From Saccharum officinarum (Eukaryota > Streptophyta > Magnoliopsida > Poales > Poaceae), in assembly GCA_020631735.1 (NCBI GenBank), contig CM036197.1, positions 47,105,880 to 47,169,879 of the forward strand: a stretch of DNA of 64,000 nt, in the 5' to 3' direction. Made by a program: the position numbers and the translations under genes. Below the pieces are notes generated by a model. It ran no database searches, was not told where the DNA came from, and saw nothing but the letters and a program-made list of their open reading frames with translations. How positions within the stretch are numbered: the first letter of the stretch is position 1; each line of letters opens with the position of its first letter. Positions 23,501 through 35,678 of this stretch are shown one piece after another.

Positions 23501-25020
23501 GTGAACTTAGGCACTCTGCGAGTTAATGGGATGAACAATCATGACTACCATATATGGATTGAGCGACTTCTTTTAGCGATGGTTCAAGACTATGTCCCCG
23601 AGCATGTCTGGCAAGTGCTAGCAAAGTTGAGCTACTTCTTCCACCAGCTTTGTGCCAAGGAGCTATCTCAGACCGTCATTGATGACTTGGAAAAAGCGGC
23701 ACCCATGTTGCTTTGTAAGTTGGAGAAGATCTTTCCACCTGGCTTCTTCTTGCCGATGTAGCATTTGATTGTGCACCTCCCGTATGAGGCACGGAAGACC
23801 CTTTGCAAAAAATGTAGAAATAAAGCCAAAATTAAGGCTTTCATTGCAGAGGCATACATTTTGGAGGAGGTGTCAAACTTCACAGAGAAATACTACACTG
23901 AGAACCTTCCTAGCATTTATAATCCACCCCCTCGTTACAATGCTGGCAAAAATGAATCGAACCTCAGCCTTTTCCAAGGGCAACTCAGAAGCGCAAGTGC
24001 ATCAACCACTAAACAATTGAAAAATGAAGAGTGGCACAATATCATGCTATATGTGTTGACCAACCTTGTCGAGGTGCAGCTGTTCATTGGGTAAGTTCTC
24101 AATGAAATTATTTCAATTCTCCGTCTCTCCTTGTTTCTTCGTCCAACCCCCTTGTTTCTCGTTGGTACAGGGAATTTCTTCGTCAATCCTAGCATGAATC
24201 AAGGGAACCTACACCGCAAAAAATTGGTACTCTTCTTTCATAGGGTGCAGGACCAGGGAGCCCTGATTTCATTTCTTGGTTCAAACAGAAGGTACTGTCC
24301 AATTTAGCTCGTACTTTGTTCGACATTCCAAGTTGATCGTACGTTCGAATAACATAATGATCTATCTTGCTTGATCTTGCAGACCCAAACTAATGCGCCT
24401 ATAAGTGACTAGCTGAGATAAGTTACAAATGGCTGTGCCATTAGGGTCAAGTCATTTACCGGTTATGACGTGAATGGATATTGTTTTCACACAGCAAGAT
24501 ACGAGCAGAGTCGACCCAATCAAAAACCACAAATAGCCGAGTTTTTACGCCCGACACTGATGGCCTCGACTATTATGGAAGAATTAAAGAAATCTATGAA
24601 CTATCATTCTATGGTTCCAAACCTCTTAATCCTATCATATTCAAATGCCACTAGTTTCATCTTGGAGTAACGAGACAGACCCCTAAGCTTGGGCTAGTCA
24701 AGATTTGACAAGATTTCATCTATCCAGGAAAAGATGTCTACATTGTGACTCAACAGGCCATCTAGGTTTATTATACATCATACGCGTGCAAAGATACCGA
24801 TCATCTTAAGGGTTGGTCTATTGTGCACAAGGTATCGCCACACGGTAAACTACCTGTCCCAAATAATGAAGATTACAACTTCAACCCAAACACATATGAT
24901 GGAGAGTTCTATCAAGAAGAGGGGCTACAAGGGAGGTTTGACATAGACTTAACCGAAGCGATAGGAATGAAAGTAGATAATGAAAGGGATGATGACGAGG
25001 ATGCTAGAGACGAGGTGTGA
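20576..25020 (+). pseudogene. CACTA TNP2-like transposase, decayed
   Basis: Domains appear in the usual order. A Transpos_assoc-like N-terminus at 20576-20902 holds CPCSKCGNRRR and GKHLVKNGF. The catalytic Transposase_21-like part follows: ATDGFNPFG near 21532, then after an inserted LTR FHAQ-type VVHAQIDALM and LPYFNDLLLPHNIDVMHTEK (22703-23761). Next is a DUF4218 stretch (SQTVIDDLEKAAPMLLCKLE), then a DUF4216 stretch near 24538-24660 (LDYYGRIKEIYELSFYGSKP), and an acidic C-terminus to 25018. It is broken by several in-frame stops (about 20900, 21182, 23759) and by the solo LTR 21642-22687. Introns in the 3' half are likely. In intact elements this protein is the DDE-type transposase acting on the CACTA ends. 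Confidence 0.85.
21642..22687 (+). repeat. Solo LTR inside TNP2-like gene, 1046 bp
   Basis: Starts TGTCAGTG and ends GTACCCGACA. Flanks are AATGT (21637-21641) and AACGT (22688-22692), a 5-bp duplication with one transition. The transposase reading resumes directly after it (VFLSLIIPRHPESN from about 22690). No internal retrotransposon genes are present. Gypsy-type by appearance (TACCCGACA end); orientation is uncertain. Confidence 0.8.
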
Positions 25021-25172
25021 AATCTGAAGGACATACAAATGCTTGAGCGATTACGTTTAGGCAATGACAATGAAGACAAATTCCTCCTTCAGATAGTGTT
25101 GATGATTTAGACAATGTTGATAGTGATGACGAGAGCTATGATCCAGCTAATCCCAATCATAAAGATTATTTC

Positions 25173-25287
25173 TAATACATGTAATACTATGTTTTTTGTA
25201 ATTATGTTTTGTTCATTTTGCTTATATTTCTAATACATGTATTACTATGTTTTTTGTAATTATGTTTTGTTTATTTTGCACCTATTT
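25173..25287. repeat. Direct duplication, about 57 bp x 2
   Basis: A unit starting CTAATACATGTAATACTATG is followed immediately by a near-identical copy, with a TAATAC/TATTAC difference. It sits just after the TNP2-like C-terminus, probably in the 3' UTR. Confidence 0.85.
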
Positions 25288-25320
25288 CTAATTATGTCTT
25301 GTTTATTATTTTTTATTGCT

Positions 25321-27518
25321 GGTGATTGAACAAATATGGCGGGCGACCGTCATAGGTCCGTGAACTCGATTTACCAAAGACCATGCCGGCAGTAGGAGGA
25401 AGCGGAGGGGGCGGCAAAGGGGCCAGACAGGAGGAGGAGGTACTATCGACCGCAGGAGGGGGCCGTCTTCTCCCACACCACGTGAGGAGGAGCTAGAGGA
25501 GGAGGTGGCACCCATGGACGAGTTGGATAAGGAGCTAGTTCGATAGATGGACGAGGAGGAGGGGCCGCACGAGGATGATGAGGGGGAGGCAACAGGCATA
25601 GGTTCTGCTTCCTCTTACTCCTCTTTGAGTGTCTACTTGTGAGGTCCCACAAGCCTACCATATATTCCGCTTCCTCACCAACGCCCAGTGATTCGCCCCG
25701 AAGGGAAAAAGTAAGTAATTTTATATGTTATCACCACTACTTCATATGACATGATGAAAAAAACTAATAATTTTTCTTAATCACTTGTGTAGGAACTGGG
25801 TGGTTGTGTCAGGTGGTAGCGCATGGCTAGTCAATGGCATCCTGGGTCTTCTGTGCAGGCAACACTTCCCCGACATTGTCACGTATGCATCGAAGATGGA
25901 GCCGGCCTACTTGTTTGACCACTATGCCATCGCCCTCGATGCAGAGTACCCCAACAAGGCAGCGCAGGTGAAGGCAGAGTTTTGGGTAAGTCTCCCTCGC
26001 ACAACATTGCTCAATACGTCGCGTTCATTGGACTTTTCTTAAAATAATGAATAGATACATTGCTTTTGTATGTATACTTATTTCAGATGCGAGGAGGGAT
26101 TTGAGGCTGGGGCAGAGCAGGTGACTACCAAAGCCTATAAAAAACTCGTCACCGACATGCATCACGAGGTGTGCATCCAGGCCATCGTAACCTACTACAG
26201 GTCAAAGCTTGGAGAGAGGGAAACCAAGAATGATGCAAGAGAGATGCAGCTGACCTAGGAGCAGTACCTTGAGGTAATGGAAGAACGTCAATATTGATTC
26301 GTTTTGCGATTAAGTTGGTTTAATTTGATCTTCTTATATGTCCAATACTTGATGACGTGTAGATGATTCTCTGGTGGTGCCAAGCGTATCCCGAGTGCTG
26401 GGCGATGATGGTGGAGAGGTGGTTCACGGAGGAGTACCTCAAGATGCACAGGGATGCCCGGGACCGTTGTTTACAGATGCAAGGTACAACACACCATCAA
26501 GGCCGCCGCAGCCTCACCGGATACAAACAAGCATGGGTATGCGAATTCATTTATCTATTGTGACGCTCAATTCTGCCTAATTTCTAATCATCGTGTTGTC
26601 TTTCTCACAATCGGCATCACATAGTGGTCAGGCTTGCTCAGACTTCCAGGCATGGTGTATGGCCCATAAGGGCAAGGCGACGTTCAACGTCTCCTTCAAC
26701 CTAGAGGACCCACCCGAGGCGTACATGAACCCGAGTGTCCACTCCCGCATCAGTGAGTACACTGAGGTGGCGAGGTCGCTCCATGGGCCAGACCATGATC
26801 CGAGCACCTAGAACTTCGATGGAGAGGTCGTCATGAGTGCGGGGCAAGGCAAGAAGCATGGGTGGTTCTGGCTTGGCGACAGCATCATCGACATGGCCTC
26901 TACTTACTCTCTCTCTCCTAGATCTGAGCATAAAGCTCGAGCGAGAGCTCGACCATTCGCACACGGCCAACCGCTGCACAGCACCGGGTCGACGCACTTG
27001 AGGTTATTCTTGTTTTACTCGCCATACATTGATCTTTACACACCTTAATTAGTTTTGCATTACTGAAACATTGGAGTGAAATATTGTAGGCCCGGCTAGA
27101 ACAAGAAATGAGGCAACGTCAGGAGCTGGAGGCCGGGTAGCAGAGGATGGCGGCCCAGCTAGAGGCTGAGCGGGCCAAGTGGTAGGCCTAGGCGCAGAGG
27201 CTGACAGACATTACAGAGTTCCTACAAGGGCTTGGGCAACGTGTGGGCTTCTCTTTGCCAGCTGGGCTGTTGGTTCCACCTCCGCCTCCGCGTCCTGCAG
27301 CTGTAGCTACTCCTGTGAGTATGAAAGTTTTTTACTTTTGCTTGTGCTTTGCTTGTATGGCCTCTACCTTCCTAGACTAGCTATCCAAATAATCTTGTCT
27401 CACATGCAATCTTTTCTCCTTTGTGCAGCCTCCATCTGACGGTGGTTCGAATAATCCACCTCATGCACCTTCGAATGATGGAGCTGGGCCTTCACAACAG
27501 TTGCAGTGGCCGAGATGA
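25321..27518 (+). pseudogene. CACTA TNP1-like (Transposase_24 type) gene, decayed
   Basis: Exon-like blocks separated by plausible GT-AG introns resemble the plant En/Spm TNP1-type protein (PF03004). An N-terminal basic/acidic segment (25321-25710) is followed by a block ending VKAEFW (about 25792-25986). A block from 26087 (EEGFEAGAEQ..YKKLVTDMHHE) and one with WCQAYPECWAMMVERWFTEE at 26363-26540 come next. Then LEDPPEAYMNPSVHSRISEY lies near 26698, a glutamine/glutamate-rich coiled coil near 27090-27180, and a short PPSDGGSNNPP end with TGA at 27516. Stops at about 25546, 25639, 26256 and 26809 mark decay. In intact elements this protein binds the subterminal repeats and is required for transposition. 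Confidence 0.75.
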
Positions 27519-27599
27519 GTGCACGTTGTATTTTTTCATTTGTCGTTCACTTGGTGATGGACTTGTGATGGACTTGTGGATTTATTTGGATGGACTTGA

Positions 27600-27722
27600 G
27601 CACTTATTATTATATATGTGATATATATTGTGATGGATGTGATATGTGCAGATGGATGTGTGGATGGATGAGATATATATGTGATGGATGAGATATATAT
27701 GTGATATATGTTTGTATGAATT
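27600..27722. repeat. GATATATATGTGATG imperfect tandem repeat
   Basis: Short units of ATATATGTGATGGATG type repeat imperfectly for about 120 bp in the 3' flank of the TNP1-like gene. Confidence 0.8.
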
Positions 27723-27771
27723 TATTTGTCATGATGGAATGTAAAAAAATAAAAATTGCTGTTTTTGGTCA

Positions 27772-28421
27772 CTTTGCCGAGTGTTGCACTCGGCAAAGGA
27801 CCCCTTTGCCGAGTGCCGTGGTCATAGCACTCAGCAAAGCTGAAAAAATGGGCGCTTGAAAAACCATTTTTTCAGCTTTGCCGAGTGCCATGACCATGGC
27901 ACTCGGCAAAGAATTTGAAAAAAAATCAAACTTTGCCGAGTGCCGGCCAGGGAGCCCTCGGCAAAGACTTTTTTTTAAAAAAATTCAAACTTTGCCGAAT
28001 GCCGGCCAGAGGGCACTCGATAAAGAAATTTTTTAAAAAAACTTTGTCGAGTGCTGGCCAGAGGGCACTCGGCAAAGAATTTTTTTTAAAAAATTCAAAC
28101 TTTGCCAAGTGCCGGCTAGGGGGCACTTGGCAAAGGAATTTTTGAAAAAAATAAAACATCTTTGCCGAGGGTCGGATAGAGGGCACTCGGCAAAGAAATT
28201 TTTGAAAAAAAAAATAAAAAACCTTTGCTGAGTGCCTGTAGGGTTGGCACTCGGCAAAGCGACAGTCAATAGGGCTGGCGCCGTGACGGTCGCTTTTCTT
28301 TGCCGAGTGCCCGATAAAAGGCACCCGGCAAAGAGGGCTTTGATGATCAATTTTTTGGCATGTGTTCTTTGCGGAGTGCTGCACTCGGCAAAGGCTTTGC
28401 CGAGTCCTAAATCAAGTAGTG
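27772..28421. repeat. CACTA right subterminal repeats
   Basis: About nine inverted pairs of TTTGCCGAGTGCC and GGCACTCGGCAAAG, separated by A/T runs, end in GAGTCCTAAATCAAGTAGTG. They mirror the left end. ORFs with repeated CRVP or ALGK residues are translations of the repeats. Confidence 0.88.
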
Positions 28422-28424
28422 ACG

Positions 28425-28608
28425 CCGCAGCGAGAGAATAATTTAAGACAAAATAGTCATCTTGGTTCCTCAATTATGGGCCATGACTCAGTTTCGTTCC
28501 TTAACTTTCAAAATAACCATTTAATCCTCAAAATTTTCTTTTGGGCTCAGCTTCATCTATGAATTACCCAAATGCACTTTAGTCCTTAAACTTTTCTTTT
28601 TGACTCAA
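28425..28608. other. Short spacer between CACTA and Copia-2
   Basis: Contains phrases such as TTGGTTCCTCAATTATGGGC, typical of an old dispersed grass repeat. No gene. CTCAA at 28604-28608 is the expected left target duplication of Copia-2; its partner lies outside the window. Confidence 0.4.
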
Positions 28609-29732
28609 TGAAAGTGCATCAAGCCCTTTAGTGGGTTTTGGATGATTGAATGACAACGTGATTAAAGGTCTAACCCATTTGCTAAGTGTTGGATAGGAAA
28701 TGGGTTATCTCATAGGTGTTTGATAAAAGCCAAAATGATGTGTTGTTGTATAAACAATCAAGTTCAGACACAAGACAACAATGCAAAATATAACTCATGC
28801 AAGGCTTATTCATTGTGGGATTTCAATGACTCATATGAAAGCAAGCACATTAAAAAATAATTAATGAGACATGAGAGATTACATGTGGAATGGTCTCACC
28901 TTTTAGAGCTTGCTATATTGAAAGACAATTATACAAATGATCTTAATGAATGATTCAACACCAAGTGTGACTTGATGGCTTGAGATGGTGAAAATAGCAA
29001 GAAAAGGCTTCAAGGTACTAACCAAGGGTCAAGGGCAAGTGATGGCTTGGCGACCGAGGAACCTGGCTAGGGTGAAGAAGGAAGTACTTGCATTTAGTTG
29101 AGGTACCAATCAAACTATGATGGTCACATTGAAATGGATAAAACACATTGAATGAATTATGGAAATGACTTGATACATTTGGAGTTAATTCACATTTGTT
29201 GAATGGAACCAAGTCACATGCGTAAGATGGCTACGCTCAAGGAGAAAATCAAAATTAACATGATGACACCCTCACTTGATGAAGATTGAAAGTTATGTCA
29301 ATTGGTTTGAAGGGAATCAACTCAAGCGGTTCAACTTCTATTGTTATTTGATCTTGAGTTAGTAGGTGTGCCGTACTATTAAGAGGGATGCATCATGTTG
29401 ATGGATGACTATTACATAAGTGCTCAAGCCAACCCATGTAAGGATTGAGTGAAAGGGTGTCAAATGAGATAACTTAGTTTTCTTGGCTGAGCATACTGGA
29501 CGTGTCCGGTATTGGCCTGACCTTGGTGAGTTCTTCGTGTTCTTGGTTTGGTTCATCGGGAGTTTCGACAAATGTCGAGAGTTCCAGGAATTGGAAATTT
29601 TGGCAATTATCGGGAGTTTCGACGCCTCGCAGTGCCACTGACTTAGTGACCGTTGGAGCTATACGGGCAATACCGGACATGACGTGTTCGGTATTCCCCA
29701 ACGGCTAGTTAACGACTAGTTTTTCAAAGGGG

Positions 29733-29741
29733 CTATAAATA
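29733..29741 (+). promoter_or_regulatory. TATA box of Copia-2 LTR
   Basis: CTATAAATA, just downstream of the CCGGACA/TGTCCGG repeats and an AACGGCTAGTTAACG motif. Copia-1 has the same relative layout (TATA at 54952). Confidence 0.7.
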
Positions 29742-30143
29742 CCCCTTAGCCTCCACCTTTGGAGGTTGCTGATTCTGCTGATATTCATACACGTTTTTGA
29801 GCCTTGAGAATACTCTCCAACACTTTCTTAGTGAGTGATTGATTCAAAATTGCAAGCTACCCTTGAGTGAGATTCAAATTGAGAGCAAGCTACCCTTGAG
29901 CACTTGTGCATATTTGTTAATCTCGTAATTTGTATTTGTTACTCTTGGATTCTTTGGTCCTAGACAGTTAGGCATCGCTGGAGAGCACCCAAGAGATTAT
30001 GGTGTGCCTTAGGAAGTTTGTAATGGTTCGATTCCACTGCCGCAAGGGAAGGAATCAACTAGTGGAAGGAGGAAAAGTTGGAAAAGACTCCGGCTAGAGT
30101 GACCTTCGTGGTCCTCTAGAGCTGACCTTCGCTGGGTCACTCA

Positions 30144-33100
30144 TGTAACACCTCTGGTGTTAAGCATCACTAAAAAAGTTGTTCATGTCATCATCAAGCA
30201 TAGCGCATCATATGTAGTAGCTCACCATGTTGTGCATTCACTAAAAATAATATTTATTATATTGCATTGTTACTGTAAGGTGTGCGCTCTCTAATTAGTC
30301 ACAAGTTAATTAATCAACCAAGTAAGCTAAACCTACTTTCAAAACCTTAAATGTTGAAATATCATGTTTCATTGTTGGAACCTTATGTTTCAAGTTGAAA
30401 CATAATGTTTCAAGTATTGAAACAGGATGTTTCAATTATAACTCTTTTGAACTGGGATCTCGTTCTCCTAAATCTTTTAGAATTAGGTTTTCTTGCTTAA
30501 AGCAATGTTGGAGATCAACTCAAGAGGAACAACTTTTATTTTTGGACTTTTTCAAGATTCAGCTTGGTTTTTGGAGAAAAGAGGAAAGAAAGATCTGAAA
30601 CAAGGTTGTGAAACACTGCAACATCTCCCTATGTTGCAAAATGGAAGGCTGCTGTCTTTCTTCTAAAACATGGTTTCAGTTGCAATGTTCCCTTCTTCCC
30701 TGTACTTTTTCTCTCAATCTGCTAAGCTTTGGAGCATGAGTCCTTAAGCAAACTTGGAGAATACGTGAAGGAGAACAATTTTTATTCTTGGAGTTCATGG
30801 TGTTGCTGTTGGAAATCTGGAGGAAAAGGAAGGTGAAGGAGGGGATTTCAGTCTGTAAACAATGAACACGTTGAGCAAGGTGCTTGCCTGCTCACCGCCG
30901 AGTGTCACCGCCCTCGCACCGCTCAACCGCGCGGAGGCACACAACTGCTTCACGTGTCGGTCGCATGCTGCTGCTGGCATATCCAGAAGCCTCGCCGTGC
31001 CGTCTTTAACCGAATTGAGTCGTCTTCCTTTTCTTCTTTCCCCTGAGCTCGCTGCCGTGCGCCACCGCTCGCCGTTGCAATTCACCACCACCGTGGCACC
31101 ATAGTCCAATTCTTCATGCGCATGCCTCCACCTCACCTTTGCGAAGCTCCTTGACCTGCTAGCTGCGCCTCGCACCGCCAGAGTTGGCCGCGCCGCCGCT
31201 TCTCGCCGTGACAGCATCCGCTCCGTCACTGAGCTTCACCGCGTCGTGGCTAGGTCACTTGGGTTGGCCTATTGCCCCAGTCTTTTGTGTTCTATCTTCC
31301 CTGTGGTGTCTGGTTGCTTATCGGCTTACCCTTTTCGCCGTTTGACCGCAGGTTCCACCGGAACACCGCCTTGCCATTGAGTTCGTGTCGCTGTTGCCAC
31401 CCGTGTCGACGATGATGCATCTCCGCCGGGTTTCTGTCTCGTCCGGGCAGCTCATCTTGATCGCTGTGAGCACCTAATGCTATCGACACCCTCTGCTTTA
31501 CCTCTACCGACCGCAAGTGGCTAGTGCATCACGCGTAGCGCCGTCGTGTCTGCCGTGGCTGCGGCCGGGCTCGCGTGGAGTTGTAATTCGCTCCTTAGGT
31601 ACCCTGCCTTGACGCATTAGGATGTAGGGAAGCCGCGGGTGTCTTTCTCGTGGCCAGAGACCTCCTCGTCAGTACATGCTGCCTCACCGGAGTAGCACCG
31701 GTCGCCGTGGTCACCGTCATGCAAAGTATGGTGCGGTTGAGATTCGATTAGTGTCCCTAGAGAGTGTGCAGGGGTGTGGATAGCACGTCGGGTCGGGCCA
31801 CGGTACGGGGGTTCTCATCGGTGGCGAGATACCGCCGGCCAGGGGTAGCGCCATCGCGATCAAGCGTGGCTTGGGCCGGGTTTGTGTCTAGGCCGCCCGT
31901 GTGTGCGAGTTGGTCCAAGCATGGGCCAGGTGAGAGGTAGCTTTGTTCTGGAAAAATGTTTATTCTTTTTCAAAAAATGGTGAATAGTGCAGAATCTTGT
32001 AAAATTGATATAAAATCATAGGAGTGTGTTAAAATCCTATAAATTATTGTGTAGCCCTTCCATACTGTACTCTATCTAGAAAAAATATGAAACTTGGAAA
32101 GTTTTTGCATGATTTAAAATTATCTTCTTTAATTAATAAATGCAACTTCCATGATTTTTGTAGGCTAAAATATTTATCCAAAAATCATGAAACTCGGTAA
32201 GTATGTTTTACATGCTTAGAATAGTCTTCACAAAAATTTTGGTACTATTTGGATGAATAAAAATTAGATACATAATTCCATGCTTAATAATTAATTAAAT
32301 GCATGCTTAATCATTAATGAATTGAGTGTGATTTTGGGTTGATTGTAGACCTTGGGACACAAACACCCTTACTGTCCCTTGGCAAGTTTATTTCTTGGTT
32401 GTGCTCATAATTAACTTGTTGTCCTTAATTAAATAAACTTGCTTTGTGAATAATTAACCTACTTAATTAGTGAAGGAAAGTTGTACTCAAGTTAATGAGT
32501 TTTACTCAATCATCTTAATGCATGTTTAGTACCGCATCATCCTAAAGCATGCATCTTTATTACGTCTAGTGATCGTGGAGTGGAATTCCTTTGTTGAGCA
32601 AGTCTCTGGAGTGGAATTCTGTTCAGTCAGTGTTTGGTTACCTTGTTGTGGTTATCCGAAGTGTCTGACAACCTCGACAACGCATGATGATCATGATTTT
32701 AAATTGAGACCGAGTGGAATCTTGGCTTGCGTCATGGTTTGGGCCTGACGTAGTGACCCCACCTGTATCGATTGAGGACCATTCGTTGTAGGACTGTGTG
32801 TGGTGGAGACTTTGTAGTACTAGCCACATATTCTAGTAAGCCCAATACCTTGACTATTCCATTATGTGAAATGACAACCGCGCACTAGGAGTGTGAAGAT
32901 GGTGAGAGTAGCGTGTATCCCATCCTGTGAATCCACCAGGAGTGGCGTAGGGAGGTGGTGTACTATGCTCTCAGGTAGCGCTGGACCGGTTCACATTTTA
33001 GAGGATCCGAGTGAAGGTTGATATATGTAAGTTCGGGTTTGGATTTAGGTTTAGACCTAGACCTACACATGTCGTGTGGTAAGGAAACCCTAGCTAGTCC

Positions 33101-33834
33101 TAATCGATTTGAATCACCGTTGCTTCTCGAAGAAGAAGACTTGACCCTCTGACCATACATCGTAGTTAACAACATAAATCCTGGTGCTCATGATCACATG
33201 ATGAGATGGTTTTAAAAAGTGATTGGTGTAGATCAGATGCTAATATGATACTTATGTTTATAAAGCTTAAACTATAATACTAAAAGTAAGGATCAACTGT
33301 TGTAAAGCTTTTCTGCAAAAGTTATCTTGATTCTTGCTACAAACTTACCTTGACTCCCCTTAAGCCTACATATCCTTGGAGTCTTTCCTTTTCGTCGGTT
33401 AAGTCTTGTTGAGTACCTTTGTACTCAGGGTTTATTAAACCCTTGTTGCAGGTGACAGCTAGCAGTAGAAGCGTTTGTTGTGCACCCTTGGGCAGGGTGA
33501 ATTCCCTCTTGGGTGATACTTGTGGTACCTATCATGCTGCCCTACTGCCCTGTTGGCTGAGTATAACTTTGTAATGTCTTAAAGAATAATTGTAAATTTA
33601 TGGTTATAAGTTTTCTGCTGTTTACTCTGATGTAAACTTTCATTGTACAACTGTTGTAATATCATAATATTTCTATAATGGATCCTGCTCGAAAGAAAAA
33701 CATGGATGATTCGGGGTTCCCCGAGGACACCCGACAGACTACCGGAGTTGTTTGTCTTAGATGTGCTACTATCAGAAGTCTGAAAGGCAATGATAGGCAT
33801 ATGTGGGCCATATAATTCAGGTGGTTCTGTCATA
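30144..33834 (+). repeat. Solo LTR, Ty3/gypsy, 3691 bp
   Basis: Starts TGTAACACC and ends GGTTCTGTCATA. Flanks are ACTCA (30139-30143) and GCTCG (33835-33839), matching apart from two G/A transitions. The last 150 bp match the minus-strand LTR at 14940-15090. It has a TGTTTCA-rich stretch (30345-30440), a GC-rich block (30890-31920) and the conserved GAGTAC box at 33389-33451. No internal genes. Frames in the GC-rich block (for example 30795-31229 -) are not credible proteins. Confidence 0.75.
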
Positions 33835-34289
33835 GCTCGCAGCCCCCTCAACGGAGAGTAGGACTCGACTAAGTCCAAACTTGGTAAAACAAATACCGTG
33901 TCTTGATCTTTCTTTACATTTGGTATTTGTGATCTTTGTGTGTTGCTTGAGCTTGTGAACAGGTTACTAGAAGGATCAGCAACTTGGTTTGAGAAGCGAC
34001 ATCAAATGGAGCAAGTTGGGGGCTAATTATCGGACGTGTCCGGTATTTCCACCCTATGCTAATTTTGCTCATTCTTAGTTCTAATCTTTGTGTTGCGGGG
34101 TTACAGTTCCTAGATATATTTTATATACCTTATGTTCTCTGTTGGCTAACTCATGAGGGGTTTATTTTTCTGATTTGGAATTTCTTGAATAATCAGAAAC
34201 TCCTATACTAATCGTTTCCGCATTTGAAGGGTTGAATTTTTAGAAACGCCTATTCACCTCCTCTAGGTGGCATCCTCGGTCCTTTTAAT

Positions 34290-34301
34290 TGGTATCAAAG
34301 C
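34290..34301 (+). other. Copia-2 primer-binding site
   Basis: TGGTATCAAAGC, two bases after the LTR end, resembles the initiator-methionine tRNA primer site TGGTATCAGAGC with one mismatch. Copia-1 has the unmutated form. Confidence 0.75.
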
Positions 34302-34380
34302 GAGGACTCACTAAAAGCTTCATCGCCGCGAGAGCGGCGCGAGCGCGAATGAGACGAGTCGGAGCCGGTGCTTCTCCAAA

Positions 34381-35678
34381 ATGATGGTTTAAACTTTCTA
34401 TCTTGGTCAATTCATGTACTCAATGCTTTTAGGGCTATTAGTCCTCTTGTTGAGCATATTATGGATGCAAGCATCCCTCTTCCTATAGTTGATTGGAGCA
34501 ACTACAAAAATATTCCAAAAGAGAGAGAGAGATGAGTGCAACTCAATGCTCAAGCAATTAATGTCATGTTGAGTACATTGAGTGTAGATGTTCTAGATAA
34601 GGCAATCTTCAATGGACAAACACCTCCGAAGAGTGCTCATCTTATTTGGACTAGACTTGTTGATTTGTATGGAAAGTCCAAATGTGATGAGGCATATGAG
34701 TATGAATTAATGGAAGACATTTCCATTGAATCTTCATACTATGGAGAAACCTCAAGGAACCAGCAAAGCATCGAGTCAGAGCAAGAAGTGCAAGCTGAAG
34801 GTGCTAGGTTGTCGAGCTGCTCATACTGGACATGTCTGTTATGGCCAAGGCAGCAAGATAGCAAGCAAACTATTGTGTCGATGATCAAGCTCGGTGACGG
34901 CCAAGTGATGAATCATGTTCAGTATCTCAAGACACTCATCACTTGTGTCTCATGGCCAAGAAAAGCAAGAAGAAAGCCTCCAAGAAAGATCAAGTAAAGG
35001 AGATAGCACAAGTGGATGATCAAGATGAAAGTGATGTTGAAGTTGAAGACAACTACAGCCTTGATCATCTCAACCGCAAAAACAAGTTCATCATCATGAA
35101 GATAGTTAGAAAGAATGACGAGCTTGAAGAAGAGAATGAGAAACAAGAATAATCACTTCAAAAGCAAGAAAAGTTTCTCATCTCCAAGTTGCAAGACCTA
35201 AAGGCATTGAATGAAAGGTATGAAAAATTATCAATTGAGCATGATTTAGTTACTAACTCCTCTTCTAGTGTGTCACAAATAGAAAAGGACAACATTGAGC
35301 TCAAGGCAAGACTAGATGAACTATCAAGCAAATACAATGTACTTCAAGCTAACTATGTTCATCTCAAGTGCTCACATAAAAGTTAGTAGAATCACATATC
35401 ATGCTTGATGTAACCCATGAAGTTGTGATCACATCGGTAAAATCATCTCAACCTCTCACATACACTCACTTGTACATCATCTCAATTAAATGATTCTTGT
35501 ACTAATGAGTGTGCTTCTCAAGCAAGCCAATCTTCGATTGAGCAAAAATCTCCTAGAAAATAATGAGCTTAAAGAAGAAGTGGAAAGGCTAAGAAAGGAT
35601 GTGATTCGGTTGAAGGGTAAGGAGGAAGCACAACCTTCTCAAGATAACTGTGATAACATGGTGAAGAAGCTTGAGAAT
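34381..35678 (+). pseudogene. Copia-2 gag, 5' portion, decayed
   Basis: The translation begins near NDGLNFLSWSIHVLNAF and continues to DKAIFNGQTPPKSAHLIWTR, a Ty1/copia gag (UBN2-like) pattern. It then passes by frameshift into lysine/glutamate-rich coiled-coil text (KKSKKKASKKDQVKE; ELKARLDELSSKYN; ENNELKEEVERLRKDV). A TGA at about 34534 and several later stops and shifts show it is dead. The reading is cut at 35678 by the chromovirus insertion and resumes at 51785. Confidence 0.7.

Larger units (their letters stand above)
11842..28421 (+). mobile_element. CACTA (En/Spm-type) transposon, 16.6 kb
   Basis: The left end reads CACTACAGGACACGG and the right end CAAGTAGTG, inverse CACTAC termini. 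They are flanked by identical 3-bp target duplications ACG at 11839-11841 and 28422-28424. Both subterminal zones carry many copies of TTTGCCGAGTGCC and its complement GGCACTCGGCAAAG. Inside, on the + strand, are remains of a TNP2-like transposase and a TNP1-like gene. The element has swollen through a gypsy fragment and two solo LTRs. Both transposase genes carry several stop codons, so the copy is non-autonomous, although its ends look intact. Confidence 0.92.
28609..34287 (+). repeat. Copia-2 5' LTR (split by solo LTR)
   Basis: LTR from TGAAAGTG to GTCCTTTTA. The end is degenerate relative to the expected CTTTCA. U3 has TCCGGTATT-type repeats at 29498-29695 and near 34034-34050. A TATA box is at 29733. 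The R/U5 part is split by the solo LTR 30144-33834. Confidence 0.75.
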
